From Betaproteobacteria bacterium (GTDB taxonomy: Bacteria; Pseudomonadota; Gammaproteobacteria; Burkholderiales; Rhodocyclaceae): a stretch of 10,049 bases of DNA. Shown here piece after piece: positions 1 to 7,465 of this stretch (position 1 is its first letter; each line of letters begins with the position of its first letter). The stretch lies in contig JAIFNM010000053.1 in assembly GCA_020047725.1 (NCBI GenBank), positions 1 through 10,049 of the forward strand. Reading direction: 5' to 3'. The notes under the pieces were generated by a model, which was given only the letters and a program-made list of their open reading frames with translations, searched no databases and was not told the origin of the DNA. A program made the translations under genes and the position numbers.

Positions 1-1339
1 AGATCTCGTACTTTGCCCCGACGTCGATGCCGCGCGTTGGTTCGTCGAGAATCAGAATATCCGGCCCGGCAAAGAGCCATTTGCTGAGCACCACCTTTTG
101 CTGGTTGCCGCCCGACAGGTTGCTGACGTACTGGAAAACATCCGGGCAACGGATATTGATTTTCTTTTGGTACTCCTTGGCGACGGAGTATTCCTTCTCC
201 TCGTTGATGACACCAAATTTCGATACACCGGGCAGGTTGGCCAGTGTGATGTTGTGCTTGATTTCGTTTTCGAGAATGAGTCCGTAACCCTTGCGATCTT
301 CGGTGAGGTAGGCGATGCCGTGACCAATCGCTTTCTGAACCGTGCCGACATCGATTTCTTTGCCATTGAGCAGCACCTTGCCGGTAATATTGCGACCGTA
401 AGTGCGGCCAAAAATGCTCATCGCGAGCTCGGTGCGGCCAGAACCCATCAGGCCGGCAATGCCGAGAATTTCACCGCGCTTGACGTGGAAGTTGATGCCT
501 TTGATGAACTTCCGGTCAGCGTGCTGCTCGTGGTAGACAACCCAATCCTTGATCTCGAAGACGGTTTCGCCAATATCAGGTTCATGATGTGGGTAGCGGT
601 CAGCCATTTCACGTCCAACCATGTGTCTAATGATCACGTCTTCATTGGCTGGGGCATCACGACAATCCATGGTCTGCACGGTTGATCCATCTCGCAGAAC
701 GGTGATCGAATCGGCAATGCTGGCGATCTCATTGAGCTTGTGCGAGATCATGATCATGGTCATGCCTTGCGCCTTGAATTCACGCAGGAGATCCAGCAGG
801 GCCTGGCTGTCGTTTTCGTTCAGACTCGCTGTCGGCTCATCGAGGATGAGAAGCTTGACCTTTTTCGAGAGCGCCTTGGCAATCTCGATCAATTGTTGTT
901 TGCCGACACCAAGGTTGGTGATGAGTTCGTCGGGCGATTCATTAAGCCCGACTTTCTTGAGTAGTTCGACAGTGCGGCGATGGGTCGCATTGGGATCAAT
1001 GATTCCGAGCTTGGCTTCTTCGTTGCCGAGGAAGATGTTTTCGGCAATCGACATCAGTGGAACCAGGGCGAGTTCCTGGTGGATGATGATGATGCCTTTT
1101 TCTTCGCTGTCGCGGATCGAGTCGAACCGGACCGCGTGTCCTTCAAAAATAATGTCGCCTTCGTAGGTGCCGTGCGGATGTACACCGCTCAACACTTTCA
1201 TCAGGGTCGATTTTCCGGCCCCGTTTTCGCCACAAATGGCATGTATTTCACCTGTCTGGACCACCAGATTCACGTCTTTAAGAGCTACTACGCCCGTAAA
1301 ACGCTTGGTGATCGCTTTCATTTCCAGAATGGATCCCAC
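1..1339 (-). CDS. gguA: GguA/MmsA-type sugar ABC transporter ATP-binding protein, 3' end off the window
   Basis: Cytoplasmic double-domain ATPase of the ChvE-GguA-GguB multiple-monosaccharide importer (CUT2 class; arabinose, xylose, galactose and similar sugars in characterised relatives). About 446 codons are visible of roughly 510; the 3' end lies beyond base 1. In the first domain I read Walker A GENGAGKST (about residues 37-45), a QELALVP Q-loop, the degenerate signature VGKQQLIEIAKAL and Walker B LLILDEPTASL. In the second domain I read the degenerate P-loop GLMGSGRTEL typical of this class, TEDRKGYG, the signature LSGGNQQKVVLSKWL and ILILDEPTRGIDVGAKYEI at the edge. Start: GTG at 1339 gives VGSILEM, which aligns with relatives starting just before ILEM, and has AAGG 8 nt upstream. 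An in-frame ATG at 1375 would add 12 residues but has a poor ribosome site. It lies downstream of chvE in the same orientation, across a hairpin. A ggu permease gene is expected to the left. Family assignment is firm; substrate is inferred. Confidence 0.93.
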   Translation of the reverse strand, partial: MGSILEMKAITKRFTGVVALKDVNLVVQTGEIHAICGENGAGKSTLMKVLSGVHPHGTYEGDIIFEGHAVRFDSIRDSEEKGIIIIHQELALVPLMSIAENIFLGNEEAKLGIIDPNATHRRTVELLKKVGLNESPDELITNLGVGKQQLIEIAKALSKKVKLLILDEPTASLNENDSQALLDLLREFKAQGMTMIMISHKLNEIASIADSITVLRDGSTVQTMDCRDAPANEDVIIRHMVGREMADRYPHHEPDIGETVFEIKDWVVYHEQHADRKFIKGINFHVKRGEILGIAGLMGSGRTELAMSIFGRTYGRNITGKVLLNGKEIDVGTVQKAIGHGIAYLTEDRKGYGLILENEIKHNITLANLPGVSKFGVINEEKEYSVAKEYQKKINIRCPDVFQYVSNLSGGNQQKVVLSKWLFAGPDILILDEPTRGIDVGAKYEI

Positions 1340-1399
1340 CGATTCACCCTTGCTTCTGTGTTGATCAAGGGGCATACGCCCCGAGTAGTATCGTGAAAA

Positions 1400-1428
1400 C
1401 GGCGCGCTCCGCTTGACAGAGCGCGCCG
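1400..1428 (-). terminator. Hairpin plus T-tract between chvE and gguA (attenuator or terminator)
   Basis: CGGCGCGCTC (1400-1409) and GAGCGCGCCG (1419-1428) form a perfect 10-bp GC-rich stem with a 9-nt loop. In the minus-strand transcript the stem is followed at once by TTTT (1399-1396). It sits 15 nt after the chvE stop codon and before gguA. In binding-protein-first operons such elements usually cause partial termination or protect the upstream mRNA, giving more binding protein than ATPase. That role is inferred. The T-run is short, so leaky termination is more likely than a full stop. Confidence 0.7.
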
Positions 1429-1442
1429 ATCTTCCTGTTACA

Positions 1443-2483
1443 TTACTTCAGCTTGTCTTCTGTGATATAGCCGCTATCAATCAGGATTTTCTTGTAGTTG
1501 GTCTTATCAACTGCAACCGGCTTGAGCAGGTAGGACGGAACGACCTTGACCAGATTGTTGTAGGTCTTGGTGTCGTTAATTTCAGGCTTCGAACCCGTCA
1601 TGACCGCTTCGACCATCTTGACCGTAACCTTGGCCAGCTCACGCGTATCCTTGAAGATTGTCGAATACTGCTCGCCCTTGATGATGGACTTGACCGAAGG
1701 AACTTCCGCATCCTGACCACTCACGAACGGCCAGGGTTGTCCGGCTGAACCATAACCAACGCCGCGGAGCGAAGAGAGAATGCCAATGGAGAGGCCATCA
1801 TAAGGCGACAGAACGGCGTGAACCTTTTCCTTGCCATAGTAGGCAGAGAGCAGGTTATCCATACGAGCCTGGGCAACAGCACCGTCCCAACGCAACGTAC
1901 CAACCTTGTCCATACCCATTTGCTTGCTGCGAACTACAAGCTTGCCGCTATCGATATAGGGCTTGAGAACTGACATGGCGCCATCATAAAAATAAAAAGC
2001 GTTGGTATCATCAGGCGAACCACCGAACAGTTCGATATTGAACGGGCCCTTGCCATCCTTCAGCTTAAGGCCGTCAACCAGTGTGGTTGCTTGCAACACA
2101 CCAACTTCAAAATTATTGAAGGTGGCGTAGTAGTCAACGTTTTTGGTCTTCGTAATCAGGCGGTCGTAGGAGATGACCTTAACGCCCTTGTCAGCAGCCT
2201 TCTGTAGCACGTCGGAAAGCGTCGTACCGTCAATGGCGGCGATAACGAGGACTTTGGCGCCCTTGGTGACAAGGTTTTCGATCTGTGCAAGCTATTGCAG
2301 ATCGGCCGTGTAACCTGCTTCTTTCAGGTACTTGACCATGTTATTGCCATCGTCGATCCAGCGAGCGGATGACTTGGTCGGCATGGAGACGCCAACCAGA
2401 CCCTTGCCTTGGGCATATGCAAAGGGCACAACACCCATGGCACCAATCACCAGCGCAACTGTAAGCATTTTCCTTCTGTTCAT
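1443..2483 (-). pseudogene. chvE: ChvE-type periplasmic sugar-binding protein, interrupted by an in-frame TAG from a 24-nt deletion
   Basis: Periplasmic substrate-binding protein of the multiple-monosaccharide importer (periplasmic-binding-protein type 1 fold). The ATG at 2483 has GGAGG 7 nt upstream; an in-frame TTG at 2489 lies too close to that site to be used. The signal peptide is MNRRKMLTVALVIGAMGVVPFAYA, printed in two parts: residues 1-12 basic then hydrophobic, residues 13-24 ending in AYA, with cleavage before QGKG. The mature start has the ChvE hallmark MPTKSSARWIDDGNN. Codon 64 (2294-2292) is TAG. The same frame then resumes with LAQIENLVTKGAKVLVIAAI and runs without a break to TAA at 1443, including NIELFGGSPDDTNAFYFYDG, SPYDGLSIG and SGQDAEVPSVKSI. 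Family members carry about nine residues (Y-A-x-D-D-I-P-N-Q) where the TAG stands. Loss of 24 nt (TA|...|G) explains the stop exactly; restoring it gives 354 aa, the length of Agrobacterium ChvE. The 63-aa product would not work. Either a recent null allele or an assembly error. Confidence 0.9.
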
Positions 2484-2725
2484 GATCAAGCCTCCGATTC
2501 AATTGAAAAAATATTTATGAAAAATAAGCACTTCAAACCACCATCCAACCTTCGAACGATCTTTGTACTGCCTGATCACCCGAGCTAAAAACGAATCCAG
2601 AGTGTTCTCCAACTTGACCGCACATCAGAAACGACCCTCATGCGGACATTAATAGTTGAAGGACCAAACGACACCTTGATTCCTAAAATCCACTCCCGAC
2701 AGCAATCGACTGCGATTATCAGGCG

Positions 2726-2750
2726 GTAACATAATGTCACAGAATGTTAC
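2726..2750. promoter_or_regulatory. Inverted repeat GTAACAT-N11-ATGTTAC, candidate operator
   Basis: GTAACAT (2726-2732) and ATGTTAC (2744-2750) are perfect 7-bp inverted copies with centres 18 bp apart, a geometry suited to a dimeric regulator. The spacer contains AATGTCACAG, and the next ten bases start AATGTTACAC, so an AATGTYACA motif also repeats with an exact 10-bp period; a further GTTAC lies at 2759-2763. The bound protein is unknown and no regulator gene is in the window. Confidence 0.4.
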
Positions 2751-2779
2751 ACAACTAAGTTACATCCAATTGCAACAAA

Positions 2780-2962
2780 TATGGAAGTAGTTTCCCACCA
2801 AAACTATCAATATAAGCTGAGTTATCCATATTTTCGACATGTTTCTCTAAAACAATCCAAATATATTCCATATTAGACGGTGCATCTAAGCCGTTCTGTG
2901 CATATAGATGACAAAGCAATCCTAACAGAGCAAGGCAAAAAGTCCATATCGTTCGGTCCATA
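2780..2962. promoter_or_regulatory. Cluster of five TCCATA/TATGGA hexamers upstream of araB, candidate AraC-type sites
   Basis: TCCATA occurs at 2825-2830, 2867-2872, 2943-2948 and 2957-2962, and its complement TATGGA at 2780-2785. With uniform base composition about 0.1 copies would be expected on both strands over this length; the local AT-richness raises that only modestly. The stretch 2814-2830 (AAGCTGAGTTATCCATA) matches the E. coli araI1 half-site TAGCATTTTTATCCATA at 12 of 17 positions, including AGC of the A box and the whole B box. The copies at 2825 and 2867 are 42 bp apart, about four helical turns and twice the 21-bp AraC half-site spacing. The role is inferred. Confidence 0.4.
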
Positions 2963-2997
2963 CAAACACCACGTTTCAGCAGCGGAGTATCAAGATA

Positions 2998-4671
2998 ATG
3001 GCAGAGAAAATCGTACTTGGACTTGATTTTGGCAGCGATTCCGTCAGAGCACTGGCAGTTAACACGGCGGATGGAACCGAGATGTCTTCGGCGGTTGCCT
3101 ACTATCCGCGCTGGTCAGAAGGCCGCTTCAACGAACCAATGACCAATCAGTTCCGCCATCACCCGATGGACTACATCGAATCAATGACGATTGCCGTGCG
3201 CGAAACCGTGGCCACATTGAGTGAATTGCAGCGACAAGCCATCGTTGGCATCGGTGTTGATACTACTGGCTCGACGCCGGCGCCGATTGATGCTGACGGC
3301 AACGTGCTGGCTCTCAGGGCGGAATTCGCCAACAACCCCAATGCGATGTTTGTGCTGTGGAAAGATCACACCGCGATTACCGAAGCTGAGGCCATCACTG
3401 CGCTGTGTCACAGCGGACGTCACCCCGACTACAGCCGCTATATCGGCGGCGTCTATTCGTCGGAATGGTTCTGGGCCAAGATCTGGCATGTCTCACGCCA
3501 GGATGCCTCGGTCCGTGCCGCCGCAAAGAGCTGGATCGAACTGTGCGACTGGATTCCAGCATTGCTATCCGGCACTACTCGACCGGAACAGATCAAACGC
3601 GGACGTTGTTCTGCTGGCCATAAATCGCTGTGGTGCGAAGAATGGGGCGGCTTGCCGGACAAGAGTTTCCTGGCCGAACTCGATCCTTGCCTGGTTGAAG
3701 ACCTACCCTACCCGCTATTCCAAGACACATTCACCGCAGACCTGCCCGTTGGTCGCATTACGGCAGAGTGGGCAGACCGGCTAGGCGTACCTGCCGACGT
3801 CATGATTTGCGGTGGCGCCTTCGATGCCCATATGGGCGCAGTTGGAGCTGGAGCTGGCGATAATGCGTTGGTCAAGATCATTGGCACATCAACCTGCGAC
3901 ATCCTGATTGCTGACAATTCGCACATTCAGAATCGAACGATTCAGGGCATCTGCGGCCAAGTAGATGGCAGCGTCGTACCGGGGAAAATCGGCCTGGAAG
4001 CCGGTCAATCCGCTTTTGGGGACATGTATGCCTGGTTCTCACGTTTGCTGAGTTGGCCGCTGCAACTGGCAGCCCAACAGAACCCATCTCTGGCTTCCCA
4101 GTTGCAACAGGTCGAAAACAACCTGCTTCCAGCGCTGACCGAAGCGTGGGCAAAGAATATCGATTACGCGCACCTTCCCGTGGTACTCGACTGGCTCAAT
4201 GGCCGCCGTACGCCCTTCGCCAACCAGCGTCTGAAAGGCGTCATTACCGATCTGAACCTTGGTACCAATGCACCGACCATGTTCGGTGGCTTTATCGCAT
4301 CCACCGCCTTTGGTGCCCGCGCCATCATGGAATGCTTCATTGACCAAGGCGTACCGGTCGTAAGCGTGGTTGCCCTTGGCGGAATCGCCCGCAAGTCACC
4401 AACGGTAATGCAGGTCTGTGCCGACGTAATGAATCGTCCTATTGAAGTCGTCGGGTCCGACCAATGTTGCGCACTCGGGGCAGCGATCTTTGCTGCGGTT
4501 GCGGCGGGCGCCTACGCTGATGTCGCGGCGGCCCAGAAAGCCATGGCCAGCCGGATCGAGCACGTCTATCAGCCCGAACCCGATGCCGTCGCGCAATTCG
4601 AGCGACTGTACAAGCGTTATCTGAACTGGTCTGAGCAAGCCGAACCGCTCTACGCCCAAGCTGAGGCCTGA
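2998..4671 (+). CDS. araB: L-ribulokinase AraB
   Basis: Cytoplasmic FGGY-family kinase converting L-ribulose and ATP to L-ribulose-5-phosphate, second step of the isomerase route of L-arabinose breakdown. 557 aa, against 566 in E. coli, with the difference mainly in a shorter C-terminus. The N-terminal ATPase-fold motif GLDFGSDSVRAL is at residues 8-19, and NQFRHHPMDYIESM and the ribulokinase signature TTGSTPAPIDADGNVLALR follow. The FGGY catalytic-base motif GGAFDAHMGAVG puts the Asp at residue 276. The phosphate-binding GTSTCDIL begins at 296, GLEAGQSAFGD at 332 and GGIARKSP near 461. Resemblance to enterobacterial AraB is very strong throughout, with no indel lesion. ATG at 2998 has GGAG 10 nt upstream. 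It is first in the plus-strand operon, 97 nt before the araA start. Identification is secure. Confidence 0.97.
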   Translation: MAEKIVLGLDFGSDSVRALAVNTADGTEMSSAVAYYPRWSEGRFNEPMTNQFRHHPMDYIESMTIAVRETVATLSELQRQAIVGIGVDTTGSTPAPIDADGNVLALRAEFANNPNAMFVLWKDHTAITEAEAITALCHSGRHPDYSRYIGGVYSSEWFWAKIWHVSRQDASVRAAAKSWIELCDWIPALLSGTTRPEQIKRGRCSAGHKSLWCEEWGGLPDKSFLAELDPCLVEDLPYPLFQDTFTADLPVGRITAEWADRLGVPADVMICGGAFDAHMGAVGAGAGDNALVKIIGTSTCDILIADNSHIQNRTIQGICGQVDGSVVPGKIGLEAGQSAFGDMYAWFSRLLSWPLQLAAQQNPSLASQLQQVENNLLPALTEAWAKNIDYAHLPVVLDWLNGRRTPFANQRLKGVITDLNLGTNAPTMFGGFIASTAFGARAIMECFIDQGVPVVSVVALGGIARKSPTVMQVCADVMNRPIEVVGSDQCCALGAAIFAAVAAGAYADVAAAQKAMASRIEHVYQPEPDAVAQFERLYKRYLNWSEQAEPLYAQAEA

Positions 4672-4768
4672 AACCCCTTTATAAACAGATCGCCCAAAGC
4701 GGCTGTTGAACATCCAACCGTCAATCAATCGTCCAACACAGCGGACACGCCACAAAAGGACAGCAACA

Positions 4769-6268
4769 ATGGAATTCTTCAAAAAACTGGAAGTCTGGTT
4801 CGTCGTCGGTAGCCAGCACCTGTACGGCCCGAAAACCCTGCAGCAGGTTGCCGACAACGCACAAGTCGTGGTTGACGGGCTAAATGCCGCCGGCAATTTC
4901 CCGGTCAAGATCGTTCTCAAGCCGACTGTCAAGACGCCGGATGAAATCCTTGCCGTCTGCCGCGATGCCAACCACTCGGAAAACTGCATCGGCATCATCA
5001 CCTGGCTGCATACCTTCTCGCCGGCAAAGATGTGGATCGGTGGACTGTCGGTGCTGGAAAAGCCGTACCTGCAGTTCCACACCCAGTTCAACGCGCAAAT
5101 TCCATGGGACACCATGGACATGGACTTCATGAACCTGAACCAGTGCGCTCACGGCGGTCGTGAGTTCGGCTTCATCGGCGCTCGCATGCGCCAGCAATAC
5201 ACAGTGGTCGTTGGGCATTGGCAGGATGCTGGCGCACACCGCAAGATTGATCGCTGGATCCGTGTTGCCGCCGCCGTCTACGATAGTCGCCGCATGAAAG
5301 TCGCGCGCTTTGGCGACAACATGCGCGAAGTTGCGGTGACTGAGGGCAACAAGGTTTCAGCTCAGATCAAGTTTGGTTACTCGGTCAATGGCTACGCCAT
5401 GGGCGATCTTGTCAAGTCCGTCGAGGCCGTATCCGATGCTGATGTCGCCAAACTCGTTGAAGAATACGAGGCCACCTACGAACTGGCTGATGTCGTAAAG
5501 CAAGGAGGCACAAAGCGCCAACACCTGGTCGACGCTGCAAAAATCGAACTGGGCATCAAGAATTTCCTTGTACAGGGCGGTTTCAGCGCCTTTACCACCA
5601 CTTTTGAAAACCTCTACGGCATTTCACAACTGCCGGGCCTCGCCTGCCAGCGACTGATGCAGCAAGGCTTCGGTTTTGGTGCCGAGGGCGACTGGAAAAC
5701 GGCTGCCCTGCTGCGCACTGCCAAGGTCATGGGTCACGGACTGCCAGGCGGCACGTCGTTCATGGAGGATTACACCTACGACTTCACGCCGGGCAATGAA
5801 CTGGTCATCGGCGCCCACATGCTCGAAGTCTGCCCGTCCATTGCCAGCGCAAAGCCCTTGCTCGACGTGCAACACCTGGGTATCGGCGGAAAGGATGCCC
5901 CAGCACGTCTGATCTTCACGGCCCAGTCCGGCCCGGCGCTTAACGCCAGTTTGATCGATATGGGAGACCGCTTCCGTCTGATCGTAAATGCTGTCGAAAC
6001 GATCGAACCTCCGCACTCACTACCTAAACTGCCTGTCGCACGCGCCGTGTGGAAAGCCTTGCCGAGCCTGGACGTGGCAGCCGAAGCCTGGATTCTGGCC
6101 GGTGCCGCGCACCACTCCGTGTATAGCCAGGCCATCACGCCGGAGTACCTGCGCATCCTGGCCGAAATCTTCGGTATCGAATTCCTGTTGATCGACGGCA
6201 AAACCGAAATACCGGCGTTCAAGAATGAAATTAACTGGAATGATCTGACGTTCAGCCTGCGTCGCTAG
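4769..6268 (+). CDS. araA: L-arabinose isomerase AraA
   Basis: Metal (Mn2+)-dependent cytoplasmic isomerase converting L-arabinose to L-ribulose, the entry step of the pathway; its product is the AraB substrate. 499 aa, against 500 in E. coli. The N-terminus reads LEVWFVVGSQHLYGP, followed by WLHTFSPAKMWIGGL, FHTQFNAQIPWDTMDMDFMN and HGGREFGFIGARMRQQ. The metal/catalytic residues known from E. coli AraA are all present: Glu306 (EGDWKTA), Glu333 (SFMEDYTY), His350 (GAHMLEVCPS) and the His pair 448-449 (AAHHSVYS; 449-450 in E. coli). I take ATG 4769 as the start because AGGA lies 8 nt upstream and the protein then matches family length; an upstream in-frame TTG at 4706 would add 21 residues with no similarity and no ribosome site. 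Co-transcribed with araB by position. Identification is secure. Confidence 0.97.
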   Translation: MEFFKKLEVWFVVGSQHLYGPKTLQQVADNAQVVVDGLNAAGNFPVKIVLKPTVKTPDEILAVCRDANHSENCIGIITWLHTFSPAKMWIGGLSVLEKPYLQFHTQFNAQIPWDTMDMDFMNLNQCAHGGREFGFIGARMRQQYTVVVGHWQDAGAHRKIDRWIRVAAAVYDSRRMKVARFGDNMREVAVTEGNKVSAQIKFGYSVNGYAMGDLVKSVEAVSDADVAKLVEEYEATYELADVVKQGGTKRQHLVDAAKIELGIKNFLVQGGFSAFTTTFENLYGISQLPGLACQRLMQQGFGFGAEGDWKTAALLRTAKVMGHGLPGGTSFMEDYTYDFTPGNELVIGAHMLEVCPSIASAKPLLDVQHLGIGGKDAPARLIFTAQSGPALNASLIDMGDRFRLIVNAVETIEPPHSLPKLPVARAVWKALPSLDVAAEAWILAGAAHHSVYSQAITPEYLRILAEIFGIEFLLIDGKTEIPAFKNEINWNDLTFSLRR

Positions 6269-6289
6269 CAGACTGAAGGTCGCATTACA

Positions 6290-6317
6290 GCATCTGCGGG
6301 TATCAACCGGCAGATGC
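6290..6317 (+). other. Intercistronic hairpin between araA and ytfQ
   Basis: GCATCTGC (6290-6297) and GCAGATGC (6310-6317) make a perfect 8-bp stem with a 12-nt loop that can pair further (GG with CC around one bulged G). No T-run follows, so it is not a standard intrinsic terminator. A second small hairpin, CCCGT-ACCA-ACGGG, lies at 6326-6339. Such structures ahead of a binding-protein gene often act in mRNA processing or stability; that role is inferred. Confidence 0.45.
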
Positions 6318-6389
6318 GTAGCAAGCCCGTACCAACGGGGAAAACATCCGGGAAAACCGGCGTTCTATCAACCTCAGAGGAGTATCAAC

Positions 6390-7346
6390 ATGTTGAGATC
6401 CAGAAGATCCGTACTTTCAGCCATTGCCGCTGGTTTAGTCGTGGGTAGTCTTGCATTGCCGACGAGCGCCTCCGCGCTCACCTTGGGTTTTGCTCAGGTT
6501 GGCGCAGAAAGTGAATGGCGTACAGCCAACACGGTTTCGATCAAGGAAGCTGCCAAGGCCGCCGGCATCACGCTCAAATTCTCCGACGCGCAGCAAAAGC
6601 AGGAAAACCAGATCAAGGCCATCCGCAGCTACATCGCTCAGAAAGTTGACGTCATTGCCTTTGCCCCGGTGGTCACGACCGGTTGGGACACCGTACTGAT
6701 GGAAGCCAAGAAAGCCAAGATTCCGGTCATCCTGACCGACCGCAGCATTGAAACCAAAGATCCGTCGCTATATGTCACCATGATCGGCTCCGACTTCACT
6801 GAAGAAGGTCAAAAAGCCGCCAAATGGCTGCTGGATAACTACAAGACCCCGGGTGATGTGAACATTGTCGAACTGCAAGGCACCGTTGGCTCCGCACCGG
6901 CCATCGAGCGCAAGAAGGGTTTTGAAGAAGGTATTAAGGGGGAGCCACGCTTCAAGATCACCCGTTCGCAAACTGGCGACTTTACCCGTGCCAAGGGCAA
7001 GGAAGTCATGGAAGCGTTCCTGAAGACGGACAAGAACATCCAGGTTCTGTTCGCGCACAATGACGACATGGCTATCGGTGCCATCCAGGCCATCGAAGCA
7101 GCCGGAATGAAGCCGGGCAAGGACATCATCATCGTCTCGATCGACGCCGTCAAGGGCGCTTTCGAAGCCATGATGGCCGGCAAGCTGAACGTTACCGTGG
7201 AATGCAACCCGCAACTCGGTCCGCAATTGATGACCGTGGTCAAGGAAGTCAAGGCCGGCAAGGAACAGCCGAAGTGGGTCAAGACCGTGGAAGGTGTGTT
7301 CCCGATGGAAACCGCCGCCAAGGAATTCCCGAACCGCAAGTACTGA
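6390..7346 (+). CDS. ytfQ: YtfQ-type (AraU-like) periplasmic sugar-binding protein
   Basis: Periplasmic binding protein of a CUT2 sugar ABC importer; with YtfR, YtfT and YjfF it would form the second transporter of the locus. 318 aa, the same as E. coli YtfQ (galactofuranose binder). Signal peptide residues 1-29, cleavage after ASA; its start SRRSVLSA resembles a twin-arginine motif. Mature motifs shared with YtfQ: GFAQVGAESEWRTAN, QQKQENQIKAIRSYIAQ, APVVTTGWD, LTDRSIETKD, ELQGTVGSAPAIERKKGF, RSQTGDFTRAKGKEVMEAF, AHNDDMAIGAIQAIEAAG and KPGKDIIIVSIDAVKGAFEAM. The placement after araBA, and the use of the homologous AraUVWZ system for L-arabinose in Shewanella, make L-arabinose the likely ligand rather than galactofuranose; this is inferred. 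Ribosome site GAGGAG about 8 nt before ATG. Intact. Confidence 0.93.
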   Translation: MLRSRRSVLSAIAAGLVVGSLALPTSASALTLGFAQVGAESEWRTANTVSIKEAAKAAGITLKFSDAQQKQENQIKAIRSYIAQKVDVIAFAPVVTTGWDTVLMEAKKAKIPVILTDRSIETKDPSLYVTMIGSDFTEEGQKAAKWLLDNYKTPGDVNIVELQGTVGSAPAIERKKGFEEGIKGEPRFKITRSQTGDFTRAKGKEVMEAFLKTDKNIQVLFAHNDDMAIGAIQAIEAAGMKPGKDIIIVSIDAVKGAFEAMMAGKLNVTVECNPQLGPQLMTVVKEVKAGKEQPKWVKTVEGVFPMETAAKEFPNRKY

Positions 7347-7367
7347 TCAGGAGAAGTACCTAGCTAT

Positions 7368-7404
7368 CCGTCATTCCGGCGAAAGCCGGGATGACGGGTT
7401 TTTT
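7368..7404 (+). terminator. Strong hairpin with GAAA tetraloop and T6 between ytfQ and ytfR; dispersed-repeat type
   Basis: CCGTCATTCCGGC (7368-7380) pairs with GCCGGGATGACGG (7385-7397) over 13 positions, one of them G-U, closed by a GAAA tetraloop (7381-7384). One G and then six T follow (7399-7404). The sequence belongs to the GTCATTCC..GAAA..GGATGAC family of dispersed palindromes; the minus strand translates as the familiar VIPAFAGMT string. By structure it is a good intrinsic terminator for the plus strand, 21 nt after ytfQ stops. Since ytfR follows, it probably causes partial termination, keeping the binding protein more abundant than the membrane parts, or protects the ytfQ mRNA from 3' decay. 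Confidence 0.8.
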
Positions 7405-7465
7405 GCTCCTGAAATTCATATCGTGACTGACTAGAGTACAAAGAAGCATAAAGGAGTATCGAGTC

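Larger units (their letters stand above)
2484..2997. promoter_or_regulatory. Divergent chvE / araB regulatory region
   Basis: This 514-bp stretch separates the minus-strand transporter genes from the plus-strand ara operon and is clearly more AT-rich than the genes around it, so both promoters should lie here. Visible elements: GGAGG ribosome site of chvE (2491-2495); TTCAATTGAA palindrome (2498-2507) beside an A/T tract in the chvE leader; a small inverted repeat AATCG-ACTG-CGATT (2704-2717); a GTAACAT...ATGTTAC repeat (2726-2750); a cluster of TCCATA hexamers (2780-2962); and the araB ribosome site GGAG (2984-2987). I cannot pick -35/-10 boxes with confidence for either direction. I see no convincing gene in it: the only ORF above 60 codons (2961-2755, minus) lacks a ribosome site and any recognisable similarity. 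Confidence 0.75.

Noticed and set aside
98..685. Plus-strand 195-codon ORF and neighbours at the left edge
   Set aside because: They are antisense to gguA, whose ABC motifs are all readable on the minus strand.
1443..2210. The 3' part of chvE as an independent 255-aa gene starting at 2210
   Set aside because: The start would be an internal GTG within conserved ChvE sequence, without a signal peptide or ribosome site.
2292..2294. TAG in chvE as a recoded or suppressed amber codon
   Set aside because: Eight conserved residues are missing at the same point, so a deletion explains it better than recoding.
2755..2961. Minus-strand 68-codon ORF with a hydrophobic N-terminus in the divergent region
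   Set aside because: No ribosome site before its ATG, no recognisable family, and it overlaps the candidate operators; most likely chance.
4706..4768. N-terminal extension of AraA from TTG 4706
   Set aside because: No ribosome site or family similarity; ATG 4769 gives the usual AraA length and has AGGA well placed.
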